NCBI RefSeq assembly: GCF_000203815.1
Contig: NW_004457690.1
Span: 406,709-470,708 of the forward strand
From: Cavenderia fasciculata
Taxonomy: Eukaryota; Evosea; Eumycetozoa; Acytosteliales; Cavenderiaceae
Direction of reading: 5' to 3'
DNA: 64,000 nt
A model generated the notes under the pieces. That model was not told the origin of the DNA, did no database searches, and worked only from the letters and a program-made list of their open reading frames with translations. The translations under genes were made by a program, and so were the position numbers. Shown here in pieces: positions 45,733-58,389 of the stretch (position 1 is the stretch's first letter; the number at the start of each line of letters is the position of its first letter).

Positions 45733-46224
45733 GTCGTTCCACATTTTTCTCTAGATTCCATGGTTTTAAAACAACCTGTATATAAATGAAAAGGCAATTA
45801 AATGATGTTATTTCAATTTCACTAAATTACATAGAGATATATATTAAAACTATATAATAATAATAATAATAATAATTAAAAAAAAAAAAAAAATCACAAT
45901 CACTCATTATTTATTTTTTAAACTATTTTACTACGACTTCAGTTCATTGATTACGTGTCAACAAAAAAGGTCAGGAGATTTTTTTTTTTATCCCAATCTT
46001 TAATTAGTCCTAGATCTAATTTACCTACTTATTCATCCATATATAAATATATATAATACAATAGAATATATATAACTATAGAAATATTTATACAATCAAA
46101 AATCATTTTAATAATTTTAATAATAATTATATATAATAGTTAATAATTACAAAAATATTAAATAATCATAATCAGTAATAATAATAATTTAAATAATAAT
46201 AATAATAGTTAATAATAATTAAAA

Positions 46225-46557
46225 ATGAGTATTTATACAAGATTAATATCAGAGACAGTTATTCCAATGTCAGTTATACATAGACCAATCCCATCAGTAT
46301 TGGATGAATCAAAAGTAAAAAGTTTAATGGCAACCATAGAAACAGAGGGTGATAATCCAGACCTCGTGCCACCAATCGATGTAAAGTGGATAGTAGGTCG
46401 TGATCCACAGAATAATTATTACTTTGCATTTGGAGGTTGTCATAGATTTGAAGCTCACAAACGGTTAGGATTACCAACAATAAGGGCTAGAATAGTAAAA
46501 TCAACTAGAGAAGAAATTAAGGTTTACCTAGGTTCTTCAACACCAGATTTTCCATAA
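46225..46557 (+). CDS. srx1: Sulfiredoxin
   Basis: ATP-dependent repair enzyme that reduces hyperoxidised (sulfinic) cysteine in 2-Cys peroxiredoxins. It is a single exon of 110 residues, the usual size. The catalytic Cys lies in the invariant motif FGGCHRFEAHKRL (residues 71-83), which also provides ATP contacts. Upstream are IHRPIPSVLDESKVKSL and PPIDVKWIVGRDPQNNYYF, both typical of the ParB-like sulfiredoxin fold. No targeting peptide is seen, so it is probably cytosolic. The leader is almost pure A/T for 200 bp, with the ATG in the context AAAAATGAG. Confidence 0.96.
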   Translation: MSIYTRLISETVIPMSVIHRPIPSVLDESKVKSLMATIETEGDNPDLVPPIDVKWIVGRDPQNNYYFAFGGCHRFEAHKRLGLPTIRARIVKSTREEIKVYLGSSTPDFP

Positions 46558-46806
46558 ATATTCAATCAATCAATAATAATAATAATAATAATAATAAACT
46601 TTTATATAGTGTATAGTAGTACCAACAAGTAATGATTGTTTTGAAAAAATACATTTTTAATTTATTTGATTGTTGTTGTTGTTTTGGTTGGTGTATATAT
46701 TTATTTTTTTTAAATTCTTTTTTTTTTTTAAATTTTCTCTAAAAAGGATTGTGATAATTTTGTTTTGTTCCTCTTCTTCTTCTTCTTCTTTGTTCCTTTC
46801 TTTTTT

Positions 46807-49576
46807 TTAATATCTTCTATTATCAGTAGTTTCAACTTCACATGGTTTAATATTCCAAATTTGTTCGGCATATTCATTCATGGCACGATCCGATGAGAAG
46901 AAATAGGTGCTTGAAGCATTGATGATTGATTTTCTGATCCATTCATCTTGACGTCTCCAGAGGGCGTCTACTTCAGCTTGAGCATCCAAGTAGAGTGGGA
47001 AATCTTGCATGGTAAGGTAAAAGTCATTGAAAATGAGAGAGTCGAGGATTGGCTTAAAGATCTCTGGTGGACCAAAGGTGCCAAGCTCGATGTTCAAAAA
47101 GACTTCTTGGAGACGTGGGTCAATGACGACTTCCTTGTTTTTCATCTTTTCACGGGCCTTGTCAATCTCGCTGGTACGGAGACCAAAGATAAACATGTTG
47201 TCTTCACCGACCTCTTCGGCAATCTCGACGTTGGCACCGTCCAATGTACCGATAATCAACGAACCGTTCATGGTAAACTTCATGTTGGAGGTACCAGAGG
47301 CTTCAGTACCAGCGGTACTGATCTGTTGGTTAATGTCAGATGCTGGCACAATGACTTGAGCAATAGAGACATTGTAGTTGGCAATAAAGACAACCTTGAG
47401 GTATTGGTCAACCTCCTTGTCACGGTTGATCACTTCAGCGACAGAGTTGATCAACTTGATATGTCTCTTGGCCATAAAGTAACCTGGAGCTGCCTTTCCT
47501 GCAAATATTACAACTCTTGGTACTACATTCTTTCTTTCCTCTGGACTCATCTTTTTAATTGATAAATATCTATAGATTACACTAAAAATAAAGTAAAAAA
47601 AAGTAAAAAGGTTAATAAATAAATAAATATTTCTATTTTTCAATTTCTTTTTTGTTTCTTTTTTGTTTACCCTAAAATATTTAATAATTGTCTCTTGTAC
47701 TCATGAATTCTTTTAATGTGAACATCAAATAGAGCATTGGTATTAATTTGAACACCACAATGTTTGTGAATAAAGTCGGCAAGACGTTCCTTGTTGTATT
47801 GCTTGACAGCCTTCCATTCTTCGATCAAGGCAGGATCGTTGATGTGATTCTTGAGATCCTTGACGAGTTCGAGGTTGGTGGTCCATTGGTCAGTCTTGAG
47901 CCACTTGGTAAAGATGGAGCTGAGACCTGGGTTGGCTTGCTCGATCCAACGACGTGGGGTGACACCATTGGTCTTGTTTTGGAACTTGGTTGGGAAGAGA
48001 GCCAAAAAGTCTGGGAAGACACGGTGCTTGACGAGGTCCGAGTGCATGGCAGCTACACCATTGACACAGTGCGAGCCGACGATGGCAAGATGGGCCATTC
48101 TGACCTTCTTCTCGTCACCCTCTTGGATGATGGAGAGGTTACGCATCTTGTCAATGTTTCCTGGCCACTTTTGGGTGACCTGGATGAGGAAACGGTGGTT
48201 GATGCCATAGATGAGTTGCATGTGACGTGGAAGCAAGTCTTCGAGGAGTTGGACGGGCCACATCTCGAGGGCTTCAGGGAGAATGGTGTGGTTGGTGTAG
48301 GCATAGGTCTTGGTGACAATGTTCCAAGCTTCCTCCCAAACGAGACCCTCTTCATCGACGAGTTTACGGAACAACTCGACAATACCAATGGTGGGATGAG
48401 TGTCGTTGAGTTGGATGGCAACCTTGTCGCTAAACTCGGCCCAACCTTGATGATTCTTTTTGTAACGACGGATGATATCGCAGAGAGTGGCTGCAACGAA
48501 AAAGAATTGTTGCTTGAGACGCAACTCTTTGCCCGAGTAGGTATTGTCGTTGGGGTAGAGGACAGATGTAATGTTTTCAGAACGTTGCTTGGCTTCAACG
48601 GCACTGAGATAGTTACCGCCATTGAAAGCTTCCAAATCAAACTCTTTGTGTGGCTTGGAGCTCCAGAGACGGATGTTGTTGGTGTTGGTGGTATGGTAGC
48701 CTGGAACGGGTGTGTCATAGGCGATGGCTTGTACGAGCTCACCTCCTTCCCAGTCGTACTTGATTTGGTCACCCGACTTGCGTTCAGTGACGTGACCGTA
48801 GAAACGGACGGTGTACTGCACATCCAAACGTTCAATCTCCCATGGATTTCCGGCAACCAACCAGTAGTCAGGTACCTCGGTTTGGTAGCCGTCATAGATA
48901 CCTTGCTCAAACATACCATAGTTGTAACGCAGACCGTATCCCCAGGCGGGGTACTTGAGTGTGGCAAGCGAGTCCATAAAGCAGGCGGCCAAACGTCCGA
49001 GACCACCATTGCCAAGGGCAGCGTCCTTTTCTTCGTCATAGAGGTCCTCGAGTTCAAAACCGAGCTCTAAAAGTGCATTGTGGTACTCGTCCTTGAGGTT
49101 CATGTTATAGATGGCGTTTTGGAGTGAACGTCCCATCAAAAACTCCAACGACAAGTAGTAGACACGCTTTGGGTCCTTTTCAGTGTAGTATTGTTGTGTC
49201 TCGTTCCAACGTTCAATCAAACGATCTCTTACACTGTATGCTGATCCTTGATAGGCTGAAAATGAATCAAAATTATATTTGGTTCTTGCCAATGTATATT
49301 CAACATGATCTAAAATTCCTTTTTGAATTGAATCTTCATCTATATAAAAATGGAAAACAAAGTATATAATTAATATCAAAAAGAAAAGGAATGAATGAAT
49401 TATATAATAATAATAATAGGGGGAATAACAATAATAATAATAATCATATGTAAGATCTTACCATTTTTTAAGAAATCGGTCTTTAAAGCAAACAATTTAC
49501 TTCCCTTCTTTTTTTCGGTTGGTGGAACTACACCAGTTGTTGTTCTGGCAGTATGCTTATGTGGAATCGACATCAT
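46807..49576 (-). CDS. Glycogen phosphorylase
   Basis: Pyridoxal-phosphate enzyme releasing glucose-1-phosphate from glycogen; in Dictyostelium it supplies glucose for spore and stalk wall synthesis. Exons 49576-49462, 49339-47671 and 47581-46807 join as [11 protein letters not shown] and LLNILG-VIYRYL, giving about 852 residues. Marker motifs: [40 protein letters not shown], the [14 protein letters not shown] region, [25 protein letters not shown], and the PLP-binding segment [14 protein letters not shown] with its Lys, followed by [10 protein letters not shown]. The N-terminal exon is short and Ser/Thr/Lys-rich ([14 protein letters not shown]), where other phosphorylases carry the regulatory phosphorylation site. 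Which of the two dictyostelid isozymes (glpV or glpD type) it is cannot be told here. Codons are strongly biased. Confidence 0.96.
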
Positions 49577-52385
49577 TTTAATCTTTTCTTCTAATTAATT
49601 AATGATTGATTAGATATTATTATTTAATTATTAAATGATGATGATGATGAATATTGGTTTTTTAAAATAGTTGTTGTTGTTGTTTAAACAATGTTATTAC
49701 CTATCAAATTAAATAAAATAGTCTGTGATTAGTATTACAATATAATACAATAAAATATGAATGAAATATGATTGGTGAATGATATCACAATTGTATTTTA
49801 AAAATTAAATGAATTTTGGATAATATTATAAATCAATCAATATTATTATTATTATTATTTGTGTTGGTGTAGTGGTGGTAGGTCACAATATAAAGGAAGC
49901 CAAGCTTGGCTATTAAAATACGATGTGGTGAGTGGGTCAACAAACAAACAAACGAAACAAAACATGGAATAAGGAGCAACAATTATTATTGGTATGATTG
50001 ATTGGTTTGATTTGACCATATATATATATGTTTGTTGTTGGTATCAACAACGAAAATTGAAAATATATAATACATATGTATGTTTGTTTAGATGACGATG
50101 ATTCACCCTCCTTCCCTCCCTCCCACACACCCAATTGTAGTCAATCGAGTCAATTCATCAATCGACTGTCAATCAATCCAATCAATGTCTTATTGTTGTT
50201 GTTGTTGTTGTTTGGTTACATACATACAATTAAATAATAGTACTGGATTGTTTAATTATATAATAATATTGAATTATTTTTGTTTGTTTTGTTTGTTTGT
50301 TTGTTTCAAATAGATGGATGGACTAATCTTATCTTATCTTTTATCTATCTATTCTTTCTTCTTCGTCTAATGATACTGTCTGTGAATATATTATTATTAA
50401 TTTCGCCTCTTTGGATATTAATAAAAAAAAGGAGGACGACGAATATAGGTAGGTAGGTGTATAATAATAATAATAATAGTTTATATATAAAATATAAAAT
50501 GGTAATGATAATAATAATAATAATAATAACTGATCGTTTTTTATGAGTTACTGATACCAGTCGACTGCTTGCTTGCCTGCCTACACATCTTCCAAAACGC
50601 TCACCAATTACATTACAAACGTCGACGAGGGGGAGAAAAGAAAGCAAGCGACTAGTAGTAGGAAGGAGGTGGAGTGTGGTTGACAGAGAGAAAGGGGGTA
50701 GATTTTTGTCGTGGTAGTCGTGTGTATCTCTGTGTGTGTGCTTGTAGAATGTATGAATTATATCCAACTTATTGATTGACCAAAAAACAAACGAATAAAA
50801 ACAATAATAACAAATACAATAAATTACCAAGTGTAGCTAGGTAGGTAGGTAGAAGGTGTGCGCGATCGACATCCCCTCTCTTCACTCCAAAGACAATATA
50901 ATACAATTACAGATAATAAGTTATTATTACCCCTTTTACCATCAATAATATTAATTATTATTACTATATTGGTGGTGTTGTTCAATTCGATAGATTATGA
51001 GAATTGTTGGATGGGATGGATAATGGATGTATTCTATTCCACTCCATCATTTGTTTAATTATTATTATTATTATTATTGATGCCATCTGCAATCTATTGT
51101 CATGTTCATCACCACGCCCGCATCCGTCCATGAACAGAACAGAATGAATGTATGTATGTACAGTAATATTCATGTGATCTTTCATTCTCTCGACGCGTTG
51201 TGTTGTTGGTTGTTGACAATTCTATTATATTTAATTGTAAATTGTTGATAATAGGTATTGTTGTTGATTCGGGATAGGATAGGTGATGTTCACATATCCG
51301 ATCGATTGTTTGTATACGATGAATGAATGTGTCAATGTTCTTTCTCTTCTTCTTGTAAATTGTACACAATGATTGACAATTCGTAGTCAACACTTTTTAG
51401 GGTGGTAGGAAGGTAGGTAGGTAGGTACTTGTGTATTATTATTATTTTTATTTTTGCTACTATCTATCTTTATGGTGATTAGAGAGGGAGACTTACTTTT
51501 AGATGTTGCTGATAAAAAAAATATTATATTATAGGATAGAGAGTGTACTCGATGTGATCACTGGATAAGTAGAGAACTCTATGTACTTTTGCTATAAACT
51601 CCTAATAATAATAATAATAATACAGAGAAAGAAAGATAGATAGAGTGAGGTTCAACTTCTCGAAAAAATATGAAATTCGTCTGTTTTACAAAACAACTGG
51701 GCAAGGCGGGCGGGAGACTCCTAATCCGGATTTTGCGACCTTCTCTGACACTCATGCCCCAGAGGTGACGATTTTGGTCAAAGATATCTTTTTTTTCACG
51801 GGAAAACACATCACCCTTTAATTTAATTAATTATTATTATTCCTTTTTTTAACATACATCTATGATGATCTAGACTAATAGATAATAGATGGCTATTATT
51901 ATCCTTTCGCAAAGTATAGATATTAATTTTGATAATTTCCAAATTACTTTTTTAAATCATGATAACATATCATTATGATAATTACAAAGAATTTCTCGAT
52001 TGATATCGATATATTGGGACAATGTAGTGGGCCCAAAGGATGAGATCCTATCTCAACCAAAGAATGATTGAGAAAGAAGTTGGCGCCTTGAAGATTTAAA
52101 GATAAATGTACCAAAACAATGGAACAAAGAGGATTGTTTACAATTCAGCAGATCAAAAATATAACTTATAATAATAATAATAATTTAATAGAATGGAAAT
52201 AAAAAATGCAATAGTAATAGGAATCTCTCTTAAATAAGTGAATCCAGTTTAATAGGTACTCCTCCTGAAAATTAATTAAAAATCCTGATGATCATCTTCA
52301 GATTTAAAGTTTGAAGTTTCATTTTATTAAACGTAGAGACAATGATCAAATACTAATACTAATAATAATAATACTAATAATAATA
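49577..52385. other. 2.8-kb intergenic region upstream of glycogen phosphorylase and MED4
   Basis: The longest gene-free stretch in the window, between two divergent genes. It is full of (ATT)n, (TTG)n and TAGGTAGG-type runs. Several open frames of 60-160 codons occur, but they start with TTG or GTG or are built from simple repeats, so I reject them as genes. A GC-richer island lies at about 51690-51785 (separate entry). Developmental control sequences for glycogen phosphorylase would be expected here (inference from the known regulation of Dictyostelium phosphorylases). Confidence 0.55.
51690..51785. other. GC-richer island, possible non-coding RNA or regulatory element
   Basis: About 95 bp of distinctly higher G+C content (for example GGCAAGGCGGGCGGGAGACT and CATGCCCCAGAGGTGACG) inside AT-rich intergenic DNA, with an AATCCGGATT palindrome. 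In AT-rich genomes such islands often mark structured RNAs. No known RNA family was recognised, and the open frame crossing it lacks a convincing start. Confidence 0.3.
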
Positions 52386-53545
52386 ATGGAAGCAGCAAAA
52401 AGACAACAACAACAACAACAGCAACAACAGCAGTTGCAATTACAGCAACAACAACAGTTGCAGCAACAGCAGCAGCAACAACAACAACAACATCAATTAC
52501 TACAACAACAATTACTTAAAAGACAAATCAAAGATACAGTAACCAACAATATATTTGAGTTTCATATGAAATGTAAATCTCTATTTGAAGCATTCAACCA
52601 GATAACAGGAGGAACTCAACAACAACAACAGTTACAACAACAACAACAACAAAATCTACAAATACAACAACCTCTACAAAGATTGGTAGATGTTGATAAA
52701 ATATATCAAAAATCACTTAAACAATGTAACTATATTGATAAACTACGATCATTATATAGAATGAATGAATAAAACATACTTATCTTTATTCGATTATTTG
52801 TATTGTAGTAGAACAACATTTAATATATCAAAAAGAAATAGTTGACATTCAAAAAGAGATTATAGAAAAGGACAAGGTGATCATGGAGATGGCGACGACA
52901 CTGAAATCATTGGAAAAGACGTTGGAAGAGGACATTGAAGAGTATGGAGCTAAAAAGACAAAGGGTGATGAAAGGGAGGTATATCCAGAAGACTTGATTA
53001 GTTATGCACACAAGATTAGTGGGACGACTAGTGCACCGTTTGGATATCAACCACATTTGGCATTGATACCTCTTTATAAACCACCTGCACCACAAGAAGA
53101 GATGATGCGTGCCTCTGTATTATTTCAAAAATTACCGCTCAACCTATTACGATTCTATGGCTTGGCTGAAAAGGATTTGGTGGTTCCATTGGCAACTCCT
53201 CCTTCCATGTCATCGACATCGGCAAAAGAAGGTGACACTAATATATCACCGGCATTATTAGCATCATCATCGACGACACTAGATACAATACCTCCTATAG
53301 GATCAATGGAAAAGGATCTACTTGGTCAATCAAGAGATAGCAACAATAGCAACAACACAGAGACACAGTTACCAACACTCCAACCAATTGTACAAATTAC
53401 CACTCCACCAACCAGACAACCACAACTTATACCTGCTACTATAGATTTGGATCTAAACCCAGATATGGATGATTCAGATGATGACGATGACGACGATGAA
53501 GAATCTGATGAAGCAAGTGAAAATGAAGAAGTTGAATGGGATTAA
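52386..53545 (+). CDS. med4: Mediator complex subunit 4 (MED4)
   Basis: Middle-module subunit of Mediator, linking transcription factors to RNA polymerase II. Exons 52386-52725 and 52809-53545 give 358 residues. I place the donor at GTAACT inside the frame (after KSLKQ) because the join yields the coiled coil QKSLKQLEQHLIYQKEIVDIQKEI; reading on instead hits a stop. A polyQ start precedes the coiled coil. The family signature follows: VYPEDLISYAHKISGTTSAP, equivalent to the EEL..YAH.IS motif of MED4. Then comes a Pro-rich patch (YKPPAPQEEMMRAS). The tail is Ser/Thr-rich and ends in an acidic run (DDSDDDDDDDEESDE). ATG chosen as the first in frame. Confidence 0.85.
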
Positions 53546-53747
53546 AAATTAAATATAATATAATAATATAATAATATATACAAATTGTATATATATTTAG
53601 AGTTCCAGTACTTCTAAAGGGAATAGAATAGGTTGTTTTTTTTCTTTCTTTCTTTTGTTATTTATAGAATATATTCTTCTTTATTTTCATATATCTCTCT
53701 TTCTCTGTTCTCATTCCTTCTTTCCTTCATTCCTTCATTTTACTGTA

Positions 53748-54939
53748 TTACATTTTGTTTGGAGTTTGTGGGGAAGTGGTTTGCATGTACATGTTGAATG
53801 AATTTGGAGATTGAGTTTGTTTAAATTCTTCAATCATTGATGATGGAATACCTTCCATGGAAGAGTTTAGTAATCCAGCACTACCGGTGAGATCATCACC
53901 GCCACCACCACCAACACCACCTTCTTTGATATCCTCCTTGTTTGTCATTCTAAAATAATGTGGCTTGTAGTCTACTTTTTCGATTCTGTATAGATTTCTC
54001 AAACTTGCAGCCACTCTTTCCTTTGATTCCAAATCATTGCAATCCTTATTCCAAATACCAATTAAGCTATTATCTGCCGATCTAAATGAAATCACTACTC
54101 CATTAATACTATCTCCACCATCAATTTGTTCTCCAATAAATGCCAATAACTAAAAATTAAAAAGAAAAGATATATAAGTATGTTTGTATCTTTCTTGATT
54201 GATTGATTGATCAGTTATTCAACATACCAAATCTTCCCACCATTTAGAGGTATAATTTCTTCTAACTTTAATTACAAATTTTCCTCCATTTTGATTTTCT
54301 GGATCTTCCCAAACTGGTCTAATCCCTTCTTTAAATAAATAAATATCGCTGAGTGATGAGAATTCATCGACTGGTCTAATCATATGACTATAATAGGACC
54401 AAAAATCCTCTACCTATATATACATTTAAAGTGATCAACCATTTTTTTGTTAATTATCTCATAGATCCAAAAGTAAAGGAATGGAACAGAGAAAGCAAGG
54501 GAAAAGAAAGGTATTTCTAATTCTTTCTCTTTGATTCTTCTTTCATTCTTTCTTCATTTCATTCTTTCATTCATTCTTATTCTTCTTACAGTATGAATAG
54601 CACCAGAAATTAAATTAAGACCACTTAAATAATCAGACATGTTCTTTGGTCTCTTTGGCATATAGTAAAAGAAGTAACTGTTGGCCAATGTATGTGCTCC
54701 TTGATTTGATTGTTGTTGTTGTGTATTTTGATCCAAAGATGCATTACTAGTTGTAGTTGTAGTCATTGCATTGTTGTTGTTGTTGTTGATGGGTGAAGAT
54801 ATTAAACCATTATTTGGAGATGTAATACCATTTATATTAGTAGGATTATGTTTTCTACAAATAGTAGTAGTAGTATATTGATGATAGAAAAAGGAATGAT
54901 TATTAATCACTGATCAGTTATGAATGAGATATCTTTCAT
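53748..54939 (-). CDS. eIF4E class II (4EHP/eIF4E2-like) cap-binding protein
   Basis: Binds the m7G cap and, in other eukaryotes, represses translation of selected mRNAs. Exons 54939-54911, 54854 to about 54591, about 54418-54227 and about 54150-53748. The core reads LANSYFFYYMPKRPKN, LISGAIHT-VEDFWSYYSH, LFKEGIRPVWEDPENQNGGK, RNYTSKWWEDL and FIGEQIDGGDSINGVVIS, in the order of eIF4E. The first cap-stacking Trp block (WALWFF in canonical eIF4E) is SYFFYY here, the kind of change that marks class II. The N-terminus is Asn/Thr/Gln-rich. The start is uncertain: the ATG at 54937-54939 gives MKDISFITDQ joined to KHNPTNINGI; the same frame continues upstream to an ATG at 55146. Confidence 0.85.
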
Positions 54940-55802
54940 TCTTTCTATAAACCTTACAATGACATTGTCGATTTCTATATATGTGTGTGTGTGACTATGA
55001 TGGTGAGGTGATGTATAAATATAATATATATAAAGAGTTCTTTTACAGAATTGACTAATAATAATCTGACGTTGAGTTGTGATAATAAATGAAAAGAAAT
55101 GGTGATGATCAGTAGCTTGTCTCTGTCTGCTCCCCAACCATCTCATCTTTCAGTGCTTCTTTTTTTCTATTTTTTTTTTTTATATTTTTTTTATGATCCA
55201 ATTTTGGATTTGGATCTTAACTTTCGGAAAGTTCTTTCTTTAATTAATTAATTATATATTCAATATATTTGATCAAAAATGAAATATGGTTATTTTCTAT
55301 CTATTCTACACCTACTTAGTTTTATTTTTAATTATTTTTCCTTTCTTTTTTTAAATATATATATATTTATCTAAATCATCATCAGGGTCTTCTATTCTCC
55401 AAGGTCTTGGCATGATGTCCACTTTTATTATATTATGTATATCAACAATTAATTGTTTGGATGGAAATATTTAATTATTATTATTTTGTACTTTCCTCCT
55501 TTGTATACAAATAAAATATTCCAAGGGAAGTTCAACAAAAAAAAAATGAAAAAAAGATGATTCTTGACCAAAAGCATGTCACTCAATACTTGGCATAATA
55601 TCTTTTTTGACCTTCACACGACACATAGGTATTGTTATTATATCACCACTATCATCATTGTCACTATTACTATTTATATATATATATATCTTGTGTAATC
55701 GATTAAGGATACAGATAAGAAGGAGATAGATAGATATATATATAATACATAACTTACAGTAGTAGTAGTAGTTGACATATTATATACGATTGTATTTTTA
55801 AA
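54940..55802. other. Divergent intergenic region between 4EHP-like and HOOK genes
   Basis: Probable 5' leader of the cap-binding gene (with an alternative upstream ATG at 55144-55146) and the HOOK promoter. AT-rich with T-runs and (TA)n at 55674-55690. No separate gene seen. Confidence 0.55.
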
Positions 55803-58253
55803 ATGATTGATCAAAGTTTAGTCAAATGGGTATAGTATTATAATACTACTAGATCTTGGATACCTCAATAGAAGAAAGAAAGAGTTCTAATACCCCCCCT
55901 TTTGGTTTTACATTACATTTAGATTAATACATTTGAAGGTCTTTCAAATTCATGTGACTCTTTATCTGATTTATCAGATGGTGTTATTTTGTATGAAATT
56001 GCAAATCAAATGTAAGCAGCAGTATAGTAGTGGATAGTATATGGGATATATATATATATTATATCTACATATTTTACAATATATATCTAATAATCATCGA
56101 TATTATCTTATTCTTTTCATCTAGATCATCAAAATATTTTGATTCACCAATATCATCACAAGATAATTGGGTTTTAAAGTCTGACAATATAAAGACATTG
56201 TTGGCAGCACTTGATGCATACTATAACAATGAATTAACATTGACCAATCAAGTAGACCATATAGATGCCGATCAAGTTGCTAAAAATGATGAAGAAGAGA
56301 TTGTCAATCTTATAAAGGTGATTCTTGGTATTGCCGTTGAATGTGATGACAAGGAGAAATACATTGGTGCCATTATGAACTTGGATGCTGATGTTCAAAA
56401 CGATATGATGGTTATCATTGGTGAAATTATGGCTTCACATCAAAGTCAAATGGGTATTGCTGATAATAGAACTTCTTTTGATGATTCAAAGTATGTAGAA
56501 ATAATTAATAATTAATAATAATTGATTGATTAATTGAATGATTAAATTAAATTATTTTAGTAATCATAGTGATATAGAAACAAAATCAACAAACAAGGAA
56601 GAAATATTATTAACAGATGAAAGAGTTACAATGTTTCAACATCAAATTGAACAATTGGAAAAAGAAAAGGTTAGAAACAAGGATGAAATCGAAGAGATGA
56701 GTATAGGACTGACTCAATTAGAGGCAGAAAAGAAGAGTTTATTATTGGAAAAGGAGAATCTTGTTGAACTCTGTACCAACCTTCAACAAACCCTAGTCGA
56801 ATCTCAAAAACTACTGGCAGATCATAAAGCACAAGCTTCAATGAATGTTATGACTGATCATAGAATTAAAGAAGAAATACATAATTTACAATTACAAATT
56901 GAAGATAAAGATAAATATATTTATGATTTAAAGAAAAAGGTAAAGAAAAAGAAAAGAAAACAAAAAAAAGAAATATTTTTATTAATTTACTCTATTTTCT
57001 TTTAGATTGAAGAAGGAATAAGACAAATTAATGAAAATAGAGAATTAAGAGATGAAATTGATATTTTAAGAGAAAAGGCAATTACAGCAGAAGCAACAGA
57101 AGAGAAATTAAAAAAATTCCAACACAAGATTGAAGAGATTAATGAGTTGAAAAAGCAAATTCGAACATTGGAAGACAACAATGACAATTATCTACAACAA
57201 ATATTAGACTTGGAAGAGCAATTAAAAAAGAGTGTATCATATAAATCACAAATGGAACAAACCAAACAACAAATTTTGTCGCTCAAGATTGAAAATACAA
57301 AGATGGAGCTTTCAATCAAATCCATCACCGAGGAACGTGACAAGCTCGCTTCGACCGTTTCACAATATGAATTGGATCAACAATCACTCACCTCTCAATT
57401 GGAAGGTCAACGTAAAAAATTACAAGACTTGGAGCATGACAAGGACTCTAAGCTTTTGGAGGAAAGTTCTTCTGGAGGTGGTGGTGGCGGTTTTGATCAA
57501 ATCATGGATTCGTCAACCAAGGAAAGATTGTTTAGATTGGAAAGAGAAAATAAACGTCTCAAAGAATCCATTGAAAAGGTACCTGAATTGGAAAATCAAT
57601 TGGAAGAAGCAAATACAATCAAAGAAGATTTATTAAATCAAATAGTAATTTTAAAGGCAACTCAATCTTCCTCTTCACCATCAACCACTACCTCTACTAC
57701 TGTTACAGTTGTTGACAATAAGGAACATTTGGTTGAAATTGAAAAACTTAAACAACAATTGGCAGATTTGACTACACAACTTGGATTAAAGAATCAATCG
57801 TTGGAAGATTCAGCCAACCAAAACGATGAACTTAAGAAACAATTGGTAGAGGTGTTTGCCAAATCAAATACTTCCTCCAATGTCAATGCTCAAGAGTTGA
57901 TCAACCAAGTCAACGAATTGACTACGGAAAAGGAACGTTTGGAAGGTTACCTCAGAGCCGCCAGAAAGATGATCAAAGATCTCAGAGAGAAAAATAAGGA
58001 TAACCAAAGCAAGGACATTCAAATCACAGAAAAGGAAGATCACATCTCCAAGCTCGAAGCTACCATCAAACAAAAGGATGATCGTATCGACCAACTTGTC
58101 AGACAGTTACGTGAAGGCAAGGAATCCTCTCAAAGAGAATTGAATCTCATGTTGACCTCATTCATGAATATCGGTTTGGAACTTGAAAAGATGAAAAATG
58201 GACAATCATTAACTGAACCAAGAGCTTTTTTAAATAAGAAAAGAAATGATTAA
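55803..58253 (+). CDS. HOOK-family cargo adaptor for dynein
   Basis: Links endosomal cargo to dynein and activates its movement along microtubules. Five exons join in frame: 55803-55829 (only 27 nt, MIDQSLVKW), 55923-56011, 56125-56490, 56561-56939 and 57006-58253, giving 702 residues. The N-terminal HOOK domain is clear: SLVKWVNTFEG-like start, LSDGVILYEIANQI, NWVLKSDNIKTLLAALDAYYN, then VNLIKVILGIAVECDDKEKYIGAIMNLDADVQ and MMVIIGEIM. The rest is a long coiled coil (heptad-rich, from about residue 170 to 660) with a Gly-rich break near residue 440. The C-terminal end carries LNLMLTSFMNIGLELEKM, which resembles the cargo-binding end of HOOK proteins. Confidence 0.92.
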
Positions 58254-58389
58254 AAAAAAAAAAAAAACAAAACATAATAATAATAATAACACATACCAAC
58301 TATATTAATAATAATAATAATAATAATCAATATATATATTAAAATTATATAATTTTTTAAAAACAAAAGAAATAATAATTATTTTTTAT

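Larger units (their letters stand above)
44520..46224. other. 1.7-kb intergenic region between PDK1 and sulfiredoxin (divergent)
   Basis: Non-coding as far as I can see. Contains AAAC repeats (44543-44571), GATGAT repeats (44742-44763), T20 (45004-45023), A23 (45710-45732) and (AAT)n/A-runs (45857-45893). Patches of less AT-rich DNA lie near 44920-45120, 45180-45300 and 45530-45620; none yields a credible protein. The last 300 bp is nearly pure A/T and leads into the sulfiredoxin ATG. Confidence 0.55.

Noticed and set aside
47748-49070. 440-codon open frame on the plus strand inside the glycogen phosphorylase gene
   Set aside because: It is the mirror of a highly codon-biased exon on the other strand; the phosphorylase motifs are unambiguous and the antisense product has no recognisable features.
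50345-50830. 161-codon open frame on the minus strand in the 2.8-kb intergenic region
   Set aside because: Starts with TTG, runs through (ATT)n and simple repeats encoding Ile/Leu/Tyr strings, and has no domain-like sequence.
51579-51809. 76-codon minus-strand frame across the GC-rich island
   Set aside because: Non-ATG start, ends in repeats of Leu from a TAA-rich run; listed as an island, not as a gene.
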